From Natrarchaeobaculum sulfurireducens (GTDB lineage Archaea; Halobacteriota; Halobacteria; Halobacteriales; Natrialbaceae), in contig NZ_CP024047.1 in NCBI RefSeq assembly GCF_003430825.1, forward strand, positions 2,542,001 to 2,606,000: 64,000 nt of DNA, given 5' to 3'. This document shows, in pieces, positions 8,247 through 17,071 of this stretch. Every line of letters begins with the position of its first letter. The first letter of the stretch is position 1. A model generated the notes under the pieces. That model was not told where the DNA came from. It did not search any database and saw nothing but the letters and a program-made list of their open reading frames with translations. The position numbers and the translations under genes were made by a program.

Positions 8247-9419
8247 ATGTCAGGAGAACGTACGGAGCGCTCCGGGAGCCGAGCTGCAGGTCTTCGGAAT
8301 CGACTCGAGTCAGGGATCGACCGTCGGGAGTTCCTTCGGACCGCTGCCAGCGGCGGCTTTGCGGTCGGGCTGGCGTCGGTGCTCGGCGTCGACGACTTCC
8401 TCGCGGCTGACGACGACGAGGTGACCGTCGTCACCGCGGTAGTCCGATCTGATCCCGACGATCCGTTCTCACTCGAGGAACGAACCCGGGACGTCCCAGC
8501 AGGCTGGTACGAGGCCGTCGAGACGGCCCTCGAGGTGAACGAGTTGCTGGCTCGATACGCCTTTACGGGGTATTTCGGCAGCGCGGTGGTCCCCGGAAGC
8601 TACGAGAGCGAAAGCGCGGCCGTCTCGATCGGCGTCTCGACTGAGGGGAGTTCGATTCCCGAGATGGTCCGCGAAGTGGCCGACGGGATCTCGATCAATG
8701 CCGAAACGATCGTCGACATCGACAACCTCGAGGAGGGACCCGACTCGACTCGACCGCGGTTGGCTTCGTCCGTCGACGGCGGGACGGCACCGAGCGGCGT
8801 CGCGTGCGAGACACCCTCGAGTATGGCGACGCTCGCACCGGCGCTTTATCATCCTGACGGGGAGCGGTCGTTCTTCGCCACGGCAGAACACGCGTTCGAG
8901 GCGGTCTCAGACCCAGTCGGTCAGGAGACCTTGCTTCCGGTCGAGGGTGCCGAGTCGATCGAACTCGGGACCGTCGAACGTGCCCACCCCGTCGAAGACG
9001 TCGCTGCGATCGAGCCCACCGGGCCACTCCAACCTGCAAGCTGGATCGACGCTCCGACCACCCGGCGCGTCCGCGGACAGCTCACCCGGTACGGAATCGC
9101 CGATCTCATCGCCCGCGACGAGGAACTCGAGAAAGTCGGTGCGCTTACCGGGCATACGACCGGTCGCATTCAGGGTCTCGACGCTGTCACCTGTTTCACC
9201 GACGAGTTCTGCCGGCGCGGCCAACTGCGCTGGGGTGGCGAGATGGATCTGACCGACGGCGATAGCGGCTCCGTCAGCTACCACTCCGACCCGGAGGGTG
9301 ACGACGAGGACGTCCTCGTCGCGGGATTCAACAACGCCCGCACGTGGTGGCCGGGCCAGAGCTACGTCTGGGGCGTTTCCGCCTACACGCTCACCGAGGA
9401 GTATGGCTATCACTTCTGA
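8247..9419 (+). CDS. Tat-exported trypsin-fold serine protease-like protein
   Basis: A 390-residue protein from the ATG at 8247; an earlier in-frame GTG (8124) adds a non-halophilic extension and is rejected. A twin-arginine signal DRREFLRTAASGG (RR at 26-27) precedes a hydrophobic segment ending near residue 50. The mature part resembles a chymotrypsin-fold peptidase: TAEHAF (His near 214, like the TAAHC box), EDVAAI (Asp near 250) and DGDSGS (Ser near 339, the classic GDSGG-type site). The triad is therefore complete in order and spacing. An acidic, Ser-rich insert (about 165-190) precedes the histidine. It probably acts outside the cell after folded export. A small membrane protein gene follows 30 bases later. 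The protease assignment rests on motifs only. Confidence 0.7.
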   Translation: MSGERTERSGSRAAGLRNRLESGIDRREFLRTAASGGFAVGLASVLGVDDFLAADDDEVTVVTAVVRSDPDDPFSLEERTRDVPAGWYEAVETALEVNELLARYAFTGYFGSAVVPGSYESESAAVSIGVSTEGSSIPEMVREVADGISINAETIVDIDNLEEGPDSTRPRLASSVDGGTAPSGVACETPSSMATLAPALYHPDGERSFFATAEHAFEAVSDPVGQETLLPVEGAESIELGTVERAHPVEDVAAIEPTGPLQPASWIDAPTTRRVRGQLTRYGIADLIARDEELEKVGALTGHTTGRIQGLDAVTCFTDEFCRRGQLRWGGEMDLTDGDSGSVSYHSDPEGDDEDVLVAGFNNARTWWPGQSYVWGVSAYTLTEEYGYHF

Positions 9420-9449
9420 TCGCTCGAGTCGGACGATGAGAACATCACG

Positions 9450-9824
9450 ATGAATAACACCAGAACCGAAAACCGCACCGAAGCGCCCGACGAAGGCACA
9501 CGATCGGCTGACGACGGTACAGCATCAGCCAACGACGCCACACGATCAGCCGACGACCGAACATCATCGACCAGCGACCGACCGTCGAGCGCCGATAGCG
9601 AGCACACAACGCGGCCAACCGGTAGCGTTCGGACGGTCGCCAGAGCTGGATACCGGTTGCTCGCCGATCTGGCGATCATCACGCTCTGGGTCCTGTTTTG
9701 TACGCTGCTCTTTCTCGAGACGGGGTGGCCACGCTGGGCGTTCTACGGAGTGCTCCTGAGTGGCGTCGCTATCTACGTCTCGATCACGGCGCCGTGGGTC
9801 GGTCGATCTCGAGCGACGAGTTGA
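9450..9824 (+). CDS. Small two-helix membrane protein with a Ser/Thr/Asp heptapeptide repeat
   Basis: A 124-residue protein of unknown family. Residues 1-60 are disordered and hydrophilic with a seven-residue tandem repeat (TRSADDG, TASANDA, TRSADDR, TSSTSDR). Residues 70-110 form two membrane helices separated by a short ETGWPRW turn, and the C-terminus is short and basic. It starts 30 bases after the exported protease-like gene, so co-transcription is likely and a functional link possible. The Ser/Thr-rich arm could be a stalk or a target for O-glycosylation, but this is speculation. Confidence 0.65.
   Translation: MNNTRTENRTEAPDEGTRSADDGTASANDATRSADDRTSSTSDRPSSADSEHTTRPTGSVRTVARAGYRLLADLAIITLWVLFCTLLFLETGWPRWAFYGVLLSGVAIYVSITAPWVGRSRATS
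9498..9599 (+). repeat. 21-bp tandem repeat inside a coding region
   Basis: About 4.9 imperfect units of 21 bases start at 9498, 9519, 9540, 9561 and 9582. The period is a multiple of three and encodes the seven-residue repeat of the 9450-9824 protein. Confidence 0.75.
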
Positions 9825-9956
9825 GAGCCTGGTACGGTCGGAAAGAGCACCGGCTGCTCGACGTCGGCATCGACGAGCAATACATCCGTAGCACGTAGAC
9901 GGCACCGGCGATCTGGTGTTACGGACTGTCGCCAGCTCGACACGCGATGAGCGACG

Positions 9957-11168
9957 TCACTGCTCACGCTCGAGCGCCTCGACGCCGACGAGCGGGTCGC
10001 CGGTGAGCGCGCGGACGTACGCGCCGCCGGCGATCGATACCTGTGAAAACTCCGCCTCGTCGAGATCGTACAGTTCGATCGCCCGGGCGGTGTCGCCACC
10101 GCCGACGACCGAGAAGCAGTTGGCGTCGGCGATCGTCGTCAAAACGGCGACGGTACCGTCGGCGAACCGCTCGTCCTCGAAGACGCCGAGGCCACCCTTG
10201 ACGAAGACCGCGGCGGAGTCGGATGCGAACTCGGCGAATCGCCGAGCCGTCTCCGAGCCGACGTCGAGAAACGGACGTTCTTTCGACACCCCCTCGAGCG
10301 CCGTCTCCGCTCGCTCGCCGCCGTCGGCTTCGTAGGCGAGGTCCGTCGGGAGGGAGAGTCGGTCGCGGTCGGCCTCGAGGATGCGTGTGACGTCCGCCTG
10401 GTAGGCATCCCACTGGTGGTCGAACAGCGACGTGTCCGCGACGTCGTAGCCAACGTCGTGGCCGTCGGCCCGCAAGAAGAGTTCCCCGACGACGCCGCCG
10501 AGACAGAACCGATCGACGGTGTCGTCGAGGCACTCGAGGATCGGGATGGTGTCTTCGGCCTTCGTCCCGCCGAGGATCATCGTGACGGGGCCGTCGAACT
10601 CCCGTTCGCGGACGGCCGTGATCGCCGTGTACTCCTGTTCCATCACCCGGCCTGCGTAGGCGTCCATCACGCGCGGAAAGCCGACGATCGAGGCGTGTGA
10701 TCGGTGGGACGCGGAGTACGCGTCCCCGACGTAGGCGTCAAACGCCGGGGCGAGCGTCTGGACGAGGTCCGTCTCGGCTTTGACATCGGGCGCTTCTTCG
10801 GGCAACTCGTCGTCGCACATCCGGACGTTCTCGAGGAGAAGGACGTCGCCGGGCTCGAGGGTGTCGATCGCCTCGAGCGCCTCGTCCCCGTCGGTGTCGG
10901 CGACGAACGCGACGGGACGATCGAGGTGGTCGGCGAGGAGGTCGGCGTGTGCCTCGAGCGAGACGAACGTCTCGCGGCCGGGCCGACCCTGGTGGGCCAG
11001 CAGGGTGATCGCGTGGTCGTCCGCGAGCAACTCCCGGATCGTCTCGGCGTGGCGGGCGAACCGTCGGTCGTCCTGGACGACCCCGTCCTCGACGGCCGCG
11101 TTGACGTCGATGCGGACCAGCAGTCGTCGTTCGGGCTCGAGGTCGTCGATCGTTCGGAACGTAGTCAT
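9957..11168 (-). CDS. pgk: Phosphoglycerate kinase
   Basis: A 403-residue PGK, interconverting 1,3-bisphosphoglycerate plus ADP with 3-phosphoglycerate plus ATP. Landmarks are LVRIDVNAAVEDG (substrate Asp-x-Asn, residues 18-30), LLAHQGRPG near 57, a GGTKAEDTIP segment near 200 and the C-terminal nucleotide site SVVGGGDTARAI near residue 360. It lies 24 bases downstream of gap in the same direction, forming a gap-pgk operon that covers the two reversible steps shared by glycolysis and gluconeogenesis. Length is typical of archaeal PGK. Confidence 0.96.
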   Translation of the reverse strand: MTTFRTIDDLEPERRLLVRIDVNAAVEDGVVQDDRRFARHAETIRELLADDHAITLLAHQGRPGRETFVSLEAHADLLADHLDRPVAFVADTDGDEALEAIDTLEPGDVLLLENVRMCDDELPEEAPDVKAETDLVQTLAPAFDAYVGDAYSASHRSHASIVGFPRVMDAYAGRVMEQEYTAITAVREREFDGPVTMILGGTKAEDTIPILECLDDTVDRFCLGGVVGELFLRADGHDVGYDVADTSLFDHQWDAYQADVTRILEADRDRLSLPTDLAYEADGGERAETALEGVSKERPFLDVGSETARRFAEFASDSAAVFVKGGLGVFEDERFADGTVAVLTTIADANCFSVVGGGDTARAIELYDLDEAEFSQVSIAGGAYVRALTGDPLVGVEALEREQ

Positions 11169-11192
11169 GGCTGTGGGGTGGTCTTCGGGCTG

Positions 11193-12266
11193 TCAGTGGG
11201 AGACGGTCCGTTCGGCGTCGATGCTCTCTGACTCGCTCGCGACGTATCTCGCGAGTTTGATCATCTGGTTCGAGAAGCCGTACTCGTTGTCGTACCAGGC
11301 GAGCACTTTCACCGTGTCGTTGGCTGCGACCATCATGGACTCGAGATCGACGTACGAGGCGAACGGCAGCCCGACGATGTCCCGGGAGACGATCTCGTCG
11401 TCGGTGTAGCCGAGGACGCCGGCCAGCCTGTCGTCGGCTGCGGTCCGGATCGCGTTGGTCACTTCGTCTCGCTCGATGGTCTCCTCGATGTTGACAGTGA
11501 TGTCGGTGACCGACCCGTTCGGCACCGGTACCCGCATCGCCATCCCCTCGAGTTTGCCCTCGAACTCGGGGAGCACGTCGCTGGTCGAACCGGCCGCGCC
11601 GGTCGTCGTCGGAACGATGTTCTCGGCGGCAGCGCGGCCACGCCGTCGTTTCTCGAGGGGGCCGTCCACGAGCGCCTGACTGCCGGTGTAGGCGTGGACG
11701 GTCGTCAAGAATCCAGAGACCACCTCGAACTCCTCGTCGAGAGCCTGCAGGACCGGCGCAACCGAGTTCGTCGTACAGGAGGCGTTCGAGAGGACGTCGT
11801 CACCCTCGTACTCCTCGTGGTTGACGCCGTAGACGAACATCGGGACCGCCGGTTCGCCCGTCGGCGGCGCCGAGATGATCACCTTGTCCGCACCCGCCTC
11901 GAGGTGCTTGGCAGCCTCGTCGTGGGTCCGGAACAGGCCCGTCGCCTCGAAGGCGATGTCGACGTCGAGCCCGTCCCACGGGAGGGCAGACGGCTCGCGC
12001 CCCGAGAGTAACTGAAACTCCTGGTCGTTCACGAAAAGGGTGTCCCCGCGACGAGAGACCCCTTCGAGGTGACCGTGAACCGAATCGTACGTGAGCAAGT
12101 ATGCCATGTCGTCGTCGTCCATCACGTCGTTGATCGCTACGATATCGACGTCGTCGTGAGTTAGCGACGCCCGGAGGAGACACCGTCCGACCCGTCCAAA
12201 TCCGTTGAGCCCGATTCGAAGCGGTTCGTCCGCTCCTGTATGTGTGCCGGTTGGATCGTCACTCAT
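11193..12266 (-). CDS. gap: Glyceraldehyde-3-phosphate dehydrogenase, type I
   Basis: A 357-residue phosphorylating GAPDH of the bacterial/eukaryotic class rather than the archaeal type II class. It has the N-terminal Rossmann motif IGLNGFGRVGR (residues 18-28), the catalytic cysteine in SNASCTTNS (about residue 164), and the C-terminal WYDNEYGFS signature (about residue 327). The first 15 residues are a polar extension. It leads the gap-pgk operon. A TATA box (12291-12297) about 28 bases upstream supports this start. Haloarchaea often carry a second GAPDH, so its preferred direction is not determined here. Confidence 0.95.
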   Translation of the reverse strand: MSDDPTGTHTGADEPLRIGLNGFGRVGRCLLRASLTHDDVDIVAINDVMDDDDMAYLLTYDSVHGHLEGVSRRGDTLFVNDQEFQLLSGREPSALPWDGLDVDIAFEATGLFRTHDEAAKHLEAGADKVIISAPPTGEPAVPMFVYGVNHEEYEGDDVLSNASCTTNSVAPVLQALDEEFEVVSGFLTTVHAYTGSQALVDGPLEKRRRGRAAAENIVPTTTGAAGSTSDVLPEFEGKLEGMAMRVPVPNGSVTDITVNIEETIERDEVTNAIRTAADDRLAGVLGYTDDEIVSRDIVGLPFASYVDLESMMVAANDTVKVLAWYDNEYGFSNQMIKLARYVASESESIDAERTVSH

Positions 12267-12290
12267 GATCCGGACTCCACCTCCGGCGTG

Positions 12291-12297
12291 TATATTT
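12291..12297 (-). promoter_or_regulatory. TATA box of gap
   Basis: AAATATA on the minus strand lies about 28 bases before the gap ATG. It sits in the divergent gap with the trehalose synthase gene, so that short region holds both promoters. Confidence 0.55.
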
Positions 12298-12403
12298 GTT
12301 GGGCCAAAGCGTTAGCAAGCGCTAGTTACAGGCCTTCTAATACGCGAACTCGACATGAATACCCCAACAGATACCACCGTCGTCGTGGAAAGCGGTACGG
12401 ACG

Positions 12404-13645
12404 ATGCACGCCCCCTCGCTCCCGGACCGTTCGATCGAGGCGTACGCCGCCGTGACCGAGCGCGACCTGCTCGAGCAGCTTCGCGAACTCGCCGAAACGC
12501 TATCCGAAGCTCGAATCCTGCACATCAACTCGACCGCGACGGGTGGCGGCGTCGCGGAGTTGCTCCGCTCGATCGTGCCGGTCTGTACCGACCTCGGTAT
12601 CGAGACCGACTGGCTCGTCATGGACGCCGACGACGACTTCTTCGAGGTCACGAAGGCGGTTCACAACGGCCTCCAGGGAAGCGGCGAGCCGGTAACTGAC
12701 GAGATGAAAGTCATTTATCGCGAGGTGACCGCGACCAACGCGGCCGAGATCCAAGCCGAGTACGACCTCGTGCTGGCCCACGATCCCCAGACGCTTGGCA
12801 TGCTCGAGCGACTCGACGAACAGCTGCCAAACGCACCGATAATCTGGCGGTGTCACGTCGATCTCACCGAGCCGGTCGAAGACTATCTCGCGTTCGTCTC
12901 GGCGTACACCGACCCGATCGATCACGCGATCTTCAGCCGTTCGGCGTACGCGGTGGTCGACGTCCCGGCAACGAGCATCGTCTCCCCGTCGATCGATCCG
13001 ATAACGGAGAAGAACCGACCGCTCGAGGACGCCGAGCTGGCGGCCGAACGCGACCGGCTGGATCCGCTCTCGTTCGACGCGCCAGTGGTGACGCAGGTGT
13101 CCCGTTTCGATCCGTGGAAAGACCAGTTCGGTACCCTCGAAGCGTACCGAACCGCCAAGAAAGCGGTCCCGGAGCTACAGTTGGCGCTGGCTGGCGGGAT
13201 GGCTGGCGACGACCCGGAGGGACTGGAGCTGTACGAGCAGGTCGCCGCAGAGGCGGTCGACGACCCGGATGTCCATACCCTGACGGACCTCCCGGACGGA
13301 GCCATAAACGCCCTTCAGCGGCTGTCGGACGTCGTCGTCCAGAAGTCACTTCGCGAGGGGTTCGGTCTCGTCGTCGCGGAGGCGCTGTGGAAGCGCACGC
13401 CGGTCGTCGGTTCGACGGTCGGCGGGATCCCCCTCCAGGTCGAAGACGGCCGAAACGGCTACCTCGTCGAGCCTGACGACGCCATCGGTGCTGGCAATCG
13501 AATCGTCGACCTCCTCGAGAACGACGAACGCCGCCGGTCGTTCGGCGATAACGCCCGCGAGCGCGTCCGGGAACAGTTCCTGCTGCCAAGACAGTTGGTG
13601 GACCTGCTCGAGATCTTCGTCGACTCCCTGGGACTCGATTCCTGA
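12404..13645 (+). CDS. treT: Trehalose glycosyltransferring synthase-type GT4 glycosyltransferase
   Basis: A 413-residue GT-B glycosyltransferase resembling TreT, which makes trehalose reversibly from NDP-glucose and free glucose. The N-terminal domain has the TreT-like HINSTATGGGVAELL (about residues 46-60), which contains the loop for the sugar nucleotide. The C-terminal domain carries QVSRFDPWKD (about 233) and the GT4 acidic motif EGFGLVVAEALWKRTP (about 325). It is divergent from gap-pgk and followed by a universal stress gene, a context that fits making trehalose as a compatible solute. Other GT4 activities are possible, but length and N-terminal motif favour TreT. Confidence 0.82.
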   Translation: MHAPSLPDRSIEAYAAVTERDLLEQLRELAETLSEARILHINSTATGGGVAELLRSIVPVCTDLGIETDWLVMDADDDFFEVTKAVHNGLQGSGEPVTDEMKVIYREVTATNAAEIQAEYDLVLAHDPQTLGMLERLDEQLPNAPIIWRCHVDLTEPVEDYLAFVSAYTDPIDHAIFSRSAYAVVDVPATSIVSPSIDPITEKNRPLEDAELAAERDRLDPLSFDAPVVTQVSRFDPWKDQFGTLEAYRTAKKAVPELQLALAGGMAGDDPEGLELYEQVAAEAVDDPDVHTLTDLPDGAINALQRLSDVVVQKSLREGFGLVVAEALWKRTPVVGSTVGGIPLQVEDGRNGYLVEPDDAIGAGNRIVDLLENDERRRSFGDNARERVREQFLLPRQLVDLLEIFVDSLGLDS

Positions 13646-13750
13646 ACCGATCAGGAATCGGTACGGGAAGTCACGACGAAACCGCACCACCGATCCGACG
13701 AGCCCCACACAGTTATTCCTCGAGCCGGTGAAGCACCCGAAGACTCGCCT

Positions 13751-14644
13751 ATGAGCCGGTTCATCGAATCGATACTGATACCGACCGACGGTAGCGATGG
13801 CGCACTCGCCGGAGCCGGACGCGGGATTGCGCTCGCATCGCGAATCGACGCGGATGTCCATGTACTGTCGATCGTCGAATCCCGACTCCGGGCGGGGGAT
13901 CTCGACGAACTGGATCTCCAGTCGCTCGAGGAGCGCGCCGAGAAGGCGGTCGAAGAGATCGCCCGGCTGGCCGCGGACCACGACGAGGAAATAGCGGTTA
14001 CGACGACGATCAGGAAGGGCACTCCGTTCCAGTCGATCAGGGAGTACGCCACGCGACGCGAGATCGACGTCATCGTTATGGGAACGAAGGGTCGAACGGG
14101 GCTCGACAGGGTACTCCTCGGCAGTGTGACGGAAAACGTTCTCCGGACGGCACGGACTCCCGTACTCGCGGTTCCGCCGAACGCCGACGAGCCTGCCATC
14201 GACAGGGTTCGGTTCGACCGGTTCCTCCTTCCTACGGACGGCAGCGACGGCGCGACGATCGCGGCCGAGTGGGGGATCGAACTCGCGGACCGACTCGAGT
14301 CGTCGATACACGCACTCTACTCGGTCGACATGGGCCCGTTCGCGGATGTGCCGGAAGCGGACGACCTCCTCGAGGCCCTCGAGTACAGAGCAGAGGCGGT
14401 CATCGACGCGGTCCGAGCGCGCGGCGAGGATGCCGGGGTGGGCGTCTCGGGGTCGATTGTGACAGGGTCGCCGATAACCGAGATACCCACGTATGCGACC
14501 GAAAACGACGTCGACGGCATCGTCATGGGAACCCACGGTCGGACGGGAATTGGACAGTGGTTCCTCGGGAGCGTGACCGAAAACGTGGTTCGTCAGGCCG
14601 AGGTGCCGGTGTTTTGCGTACCGGTGAGCGCAAAACACCCGTGA
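13751..14644 (+). CDS. Tandem universal stress protein
   Basis: A 297-residue protein made of two UspA domains (about residues 1-140 and 150-297). Both end with the ATP-binding signature: GTKGRTGLDRVLLGS and GTHGRTGIGQWFLGS. The two halves behave as a built-in dimer. Usp proteins bind ATP and modulate stress survival; the partner is unknown. The gene lies 105 bases after treT in the same direction and convergent with the ADP-dependent kinase, ending 28 bases from that gene's stop. Confidence 0.92.
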   Translation: MSRFIESILIPTDGSDGALAGAGRGIALASRIDADVHVLSIVESRLRAGDLDELDLQSLEERAEKAVEEIARLAADHDEEIAVTTTIRKGTPFQSIREYATRREIDVIVMGTKGRTGLDRVLLGSVTENVLRTARTPVLAVPPNADEPAIDRVRFDRFLLPTDGSDGATIAAEWGIELADRLESSIHALYSVDMGPFADVPEADDLLEALEYRAEAVIDAVRARGEDAGVGVSGSIVTGSPITEIPTYATENDVDGIVMGTHGRTGIGQWFLGSVTENVVRQAEVPVFCVPVSAKHP

Positions 14645-14672
14645 CACCACTCGCAGACACCGTCAGTCACGC

Positions 14673-16046
14673 TTACTGGTCGTTGGCCACGGCGAGTTCC
14701 AGAACGAAACTCGAGGAGGAGACGATGTCGCCGATGCCGACCGTCCCCGCCGGTTCGTCGACGACGCGATTGGGGCAGGCGGCGACGGTGGGCGTGGTGA
14801 GGACGCCGCCGTCGGCCGTCTCGCCGAGGTGATCGGCGAGCAGGCCGATCGCTTCACGTCCCATCGCCGAGGGCTCGTACTCGAGGCCGGTTTCGAGGTC
14901 CGCGGATTCCGAGATGTGTCCCAGCGCCGCCTTGGTAGCGGCGTTGACGGCCGAAAACTCGAGGCCCCGTCGGAGCGCCTTCGGCGAGTGGTACGACTCC
15001 ATCACAGCGAGGTGGTACTCCATCGCGTGGAGCTGGATACAGTCGACGCCGAGTTCCTCGCGAACCGCCTCAAGCATCCGGTAGTGGTCGAGAATCTCGT
15101 CGGGTTCGAACGGCGTTGCCTCCGACGGCGGTTCTGCGACGACCTCCAGGCCCGCGTCGTCGTGCAGTATCGTCAGCTCGTGCGTGTCCGCGCCGACGAC
15201 GGTCGCCTCCGGCAGGATCCACTCGTACATGCTCGCTCTGAGGTCGTCGTCGTGGGTGACGGCGTACTCGACGTGGACGTCGACGTCGCTCCCCGACCGA
15301 AGCCGACGGATGACCTCGCGGGCGTGACGGTGGGTCTCCTCGTAGCCGTCCTCGACGTGGGCAGGGGTGAGGTTGTGATAGCCTGCGAGGAGTGCTCCGT
15401 CGACGGCCTCGCCCACCTGGTCGATCGCCTCGTCGAGTTCCCCCGCAGAGAGGTCGAACTCCGGCGGCCTCGAGGCAGCGATGAACCGGGTGTCTTCGGG
15501 TGCGGTCACGCCGAAAAACTCGTCTCCCGTCCGGAACTCGAACACCCAGTTGATCTTCGTCCGATCCGTGTTGACCGCTTCGGGGAGGGGTACGTACCGT
15601 ACCTGCCCGTCATCGACGGTCGGATAGCGAATCTCGTCAGGGTGGTCGAACATCGATAGCTGTCGGTCCGAGACCAGGTACGTGTACGTGATCGGGGCTG
15701 TTCCCAGCGCGGTGAGCAGGTTCGTCATGATCCCCGTCTGGCCGCCCATCTGCTGGCTGTCGGGCTCGAGATCCGCCTCGAGCGTGGCGGCGAACGCGTC
15801 GGTCATCGCGATCTCGTCCCCTCGGCCAGCCGCCATCGTATGCGTGATCGCCGCGGCGAGTTCCCGTTTCGAGTGCAGCGGACTCGATGGCAGTTCGGAA
15901 CCGGGATCGGACGGCCGCTCGAGAAACGATTCCAGCTCCTCGCCGACGCGGACGACCGCGTCGACGTTCGCGTTGTAGGCGACGAACACCGGCAGACCCT
16001 CGAGCGCGGCGATATCCGCCTCCAGTTGAGAGTGTGCGTCAGACAT
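14673..16046 (-). CDS. pfkC: ADP-dependent glucokinase/phosphofructokinase
   Basis: A 457-residue ribokinase-fold ADP-dependent sugar kinase. The ATG at 16046 is preferred; the frame continues 48 residues upstream but that part is basic and unrelated. Motifs are VAYNANVDAVV (substrate Asn/Asp, residues 20-30), GGQTGIMTN, AGYHNL, HVEYAV (the HxE metal motif) and the catalytic VGIGDIVSS (GxGD, near residue 435). The family phosphorylates glucose or fructose 6-phosphate with ADP, giving AMP. Its neighbours fbp and fba argue for a phosphofructokinase role, while treT argues for glucose. Specificity is not resolved by eye. Named pfkC by analogy with the archaeal family. Confidence 0.88.
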   Translation of the reverse strand: MSDAHSQLEADIAALEGLPVFVAYNANVDAVVRVGEELESFLERPSDPGSELPSSPLHSKRELAAAITHTMAAGRGDEIAMTDAFAATLEADLEPDSQQMGGQTGIMTNLLTALGTAPITYTYLVSDRQLSMFDHPDEIRYPTVDDGQVRYVPLPEAVNTDRTKINWVFEFRTGDEFFGVTAPEDTRFIAASRPPEFDLSAGELDEAIDQVGEAVDGALLAGYHNLTPAHVEDGYEETHRHAREVIRRLRSGSDVDVHVEYAVTHDDDLRASMYEWILPEATVVGADTHELTILHDDAGLEVVAEPPSEATPFEPDEILDHYRMLEAVREELGVDCIQLHAMEYHLAVMESYHSPKALRRGLEFSAVNAATKAALGHISESADLETGLEYEPSAMGREAIGLLADHLGETADGGVLTTPTVAACPNRVVDEPAGTVGIGDIVSSSSFVLELAVANDQ

Positions 16047-16211
16047 GGCACGGCTCCCTCCCAGTCCCAGCGGGATAATCCTGCGGTGGTCGGCGTCCGC
16101 CACCCGTGCGGACTTCCCCGTCGCTCGCGTGGTCAGAACGACGGATCGCTGACACGAAAAGTTATACGCCGATGGCTGGACGGTGGCCATACGACGGCCG
16201 ACAGCCAGTCG

Positions 16212-17069
16212 TTACTCGAGGACGGTCTCGAGTCTGTCGATCAGTTCGGTGTTACCGACGTGGACCGGCACGCGCTGGTGGACGTCGGTCGGTTCGACCT
16301 CGAGGATCGACTGGCTCCCGTCGGAGGAGCGGCCGCCGGCTGCCTCGATGAGGTACGCGATCGGGTTCCCCTCGAACTGCAGGCGGAGTTTGCCACGAGG
16401 TGCCCCCTCGAGAGCGGGATACGCGAAGATCCCGCCGTAGGTCAGCACCTGGTTGACGTCGCCGATCATCGCGCCGCCATAGCGGAGCTTGTGACCCGGA
16501 TCGGACTCGACCTCGCGGGCGTACGCATCGAACTCCTCGGGCCAGTCGGGGACGCGGCCGCCGAAGCCGTAGACGAGCGGATCGGCTGGGATGGTGACGT
16601 TCTCCTCGACGACGGTTCGTTCGCCGCCGGTGAGTTCGTACCTCGTAACCGAGCCGTCGCGGGCGTACGCCATCGTCGTGATCGGCCCGTAGAGGATCCA
16701 GCCCGAAGCGACCAGCGCGGTCCCTGGCGCAGGGAGCGGTTCGTCGTAGATGCCGAACACCGTCCCCATCGTATTGTTCGACTTGAGGTTCGAGGAGCCA
16801 TCGAGGGGATCGACGGCGACGCAGTAGCCCTCACCCTCACAGTCGACGATCTCGGAGCGCTCTTCGCTTGCATACTGGGCGACGCCGTCGATCGACGTCA
16901 GCCGGTCTTCGAGCAACTCGTCGGCCCAGACGTCCGCCTCGGCCTGCGTCTCCCCACTGGGGTTTTCCTCGTCGACGTCGCCTCGACGACCGACCAGTCC
17001 TTGCCGGATCTCCGACGCCGAGCGGGCGATCGTCGCGACCACGTCGTCGACGGGATCGGGACCTGACAT
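16212..17069 (-). CDS. fbp: Class I fructose-1,6-bisphosphatase
   Basis: A 285-residue FBPase/inositol-phosphatase-fold enzyme that hydrolyses fructose 1,6-bisphosphate in gluconeogenesis. The metal-binding motif DPLDGSSN sits near residue 90, and an upstream glutamate-rich SEERSEIVDCEGEG segment provides other ligands. The C-terminal half has KLRLQFEGNPIAYLIEAAGG. It starts two bases after the aldolase stop, so the two are co-transcribed and probably translationally coupled; the aldolase product is the substrate of this enzyme. The ADP-dependent kinase that could oppose it follows 165 bases downstream. Confidence 0.94.
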   Translation of the reverse strand: MSGPDPVDDVVATIARSASEIRQGLVGRRGDVDEENPSGETQAEADVWADELLEDRLTSIDGVAQYASEERSEIVDCEGEGYCVAVDPLDGSSNLKSNNTMGTVFGIYDEPLPAPGTALVASGWILYGPITTMAYARDGSVTRYELTGGERTVVEENVTIPADPLVYGFGGRVPDWPEEFDAYAREVESDPGHKLRYGGAMIGDVNQVLTYGGIFAYPALEGAPRGKLRLQFEGNPIAYLIEAAGGRSSDGSQSILEVEPTDVHQRVPVHVGNTELIDRLETVLE

Positions 17070-17071
17070 TC

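Noticed and set aside
16047-16190. N-terminal extension of the ADP-dependent kinase
   Set aside because: Basic, unrelated to the family, and the ATG at 16046 gives normal length.
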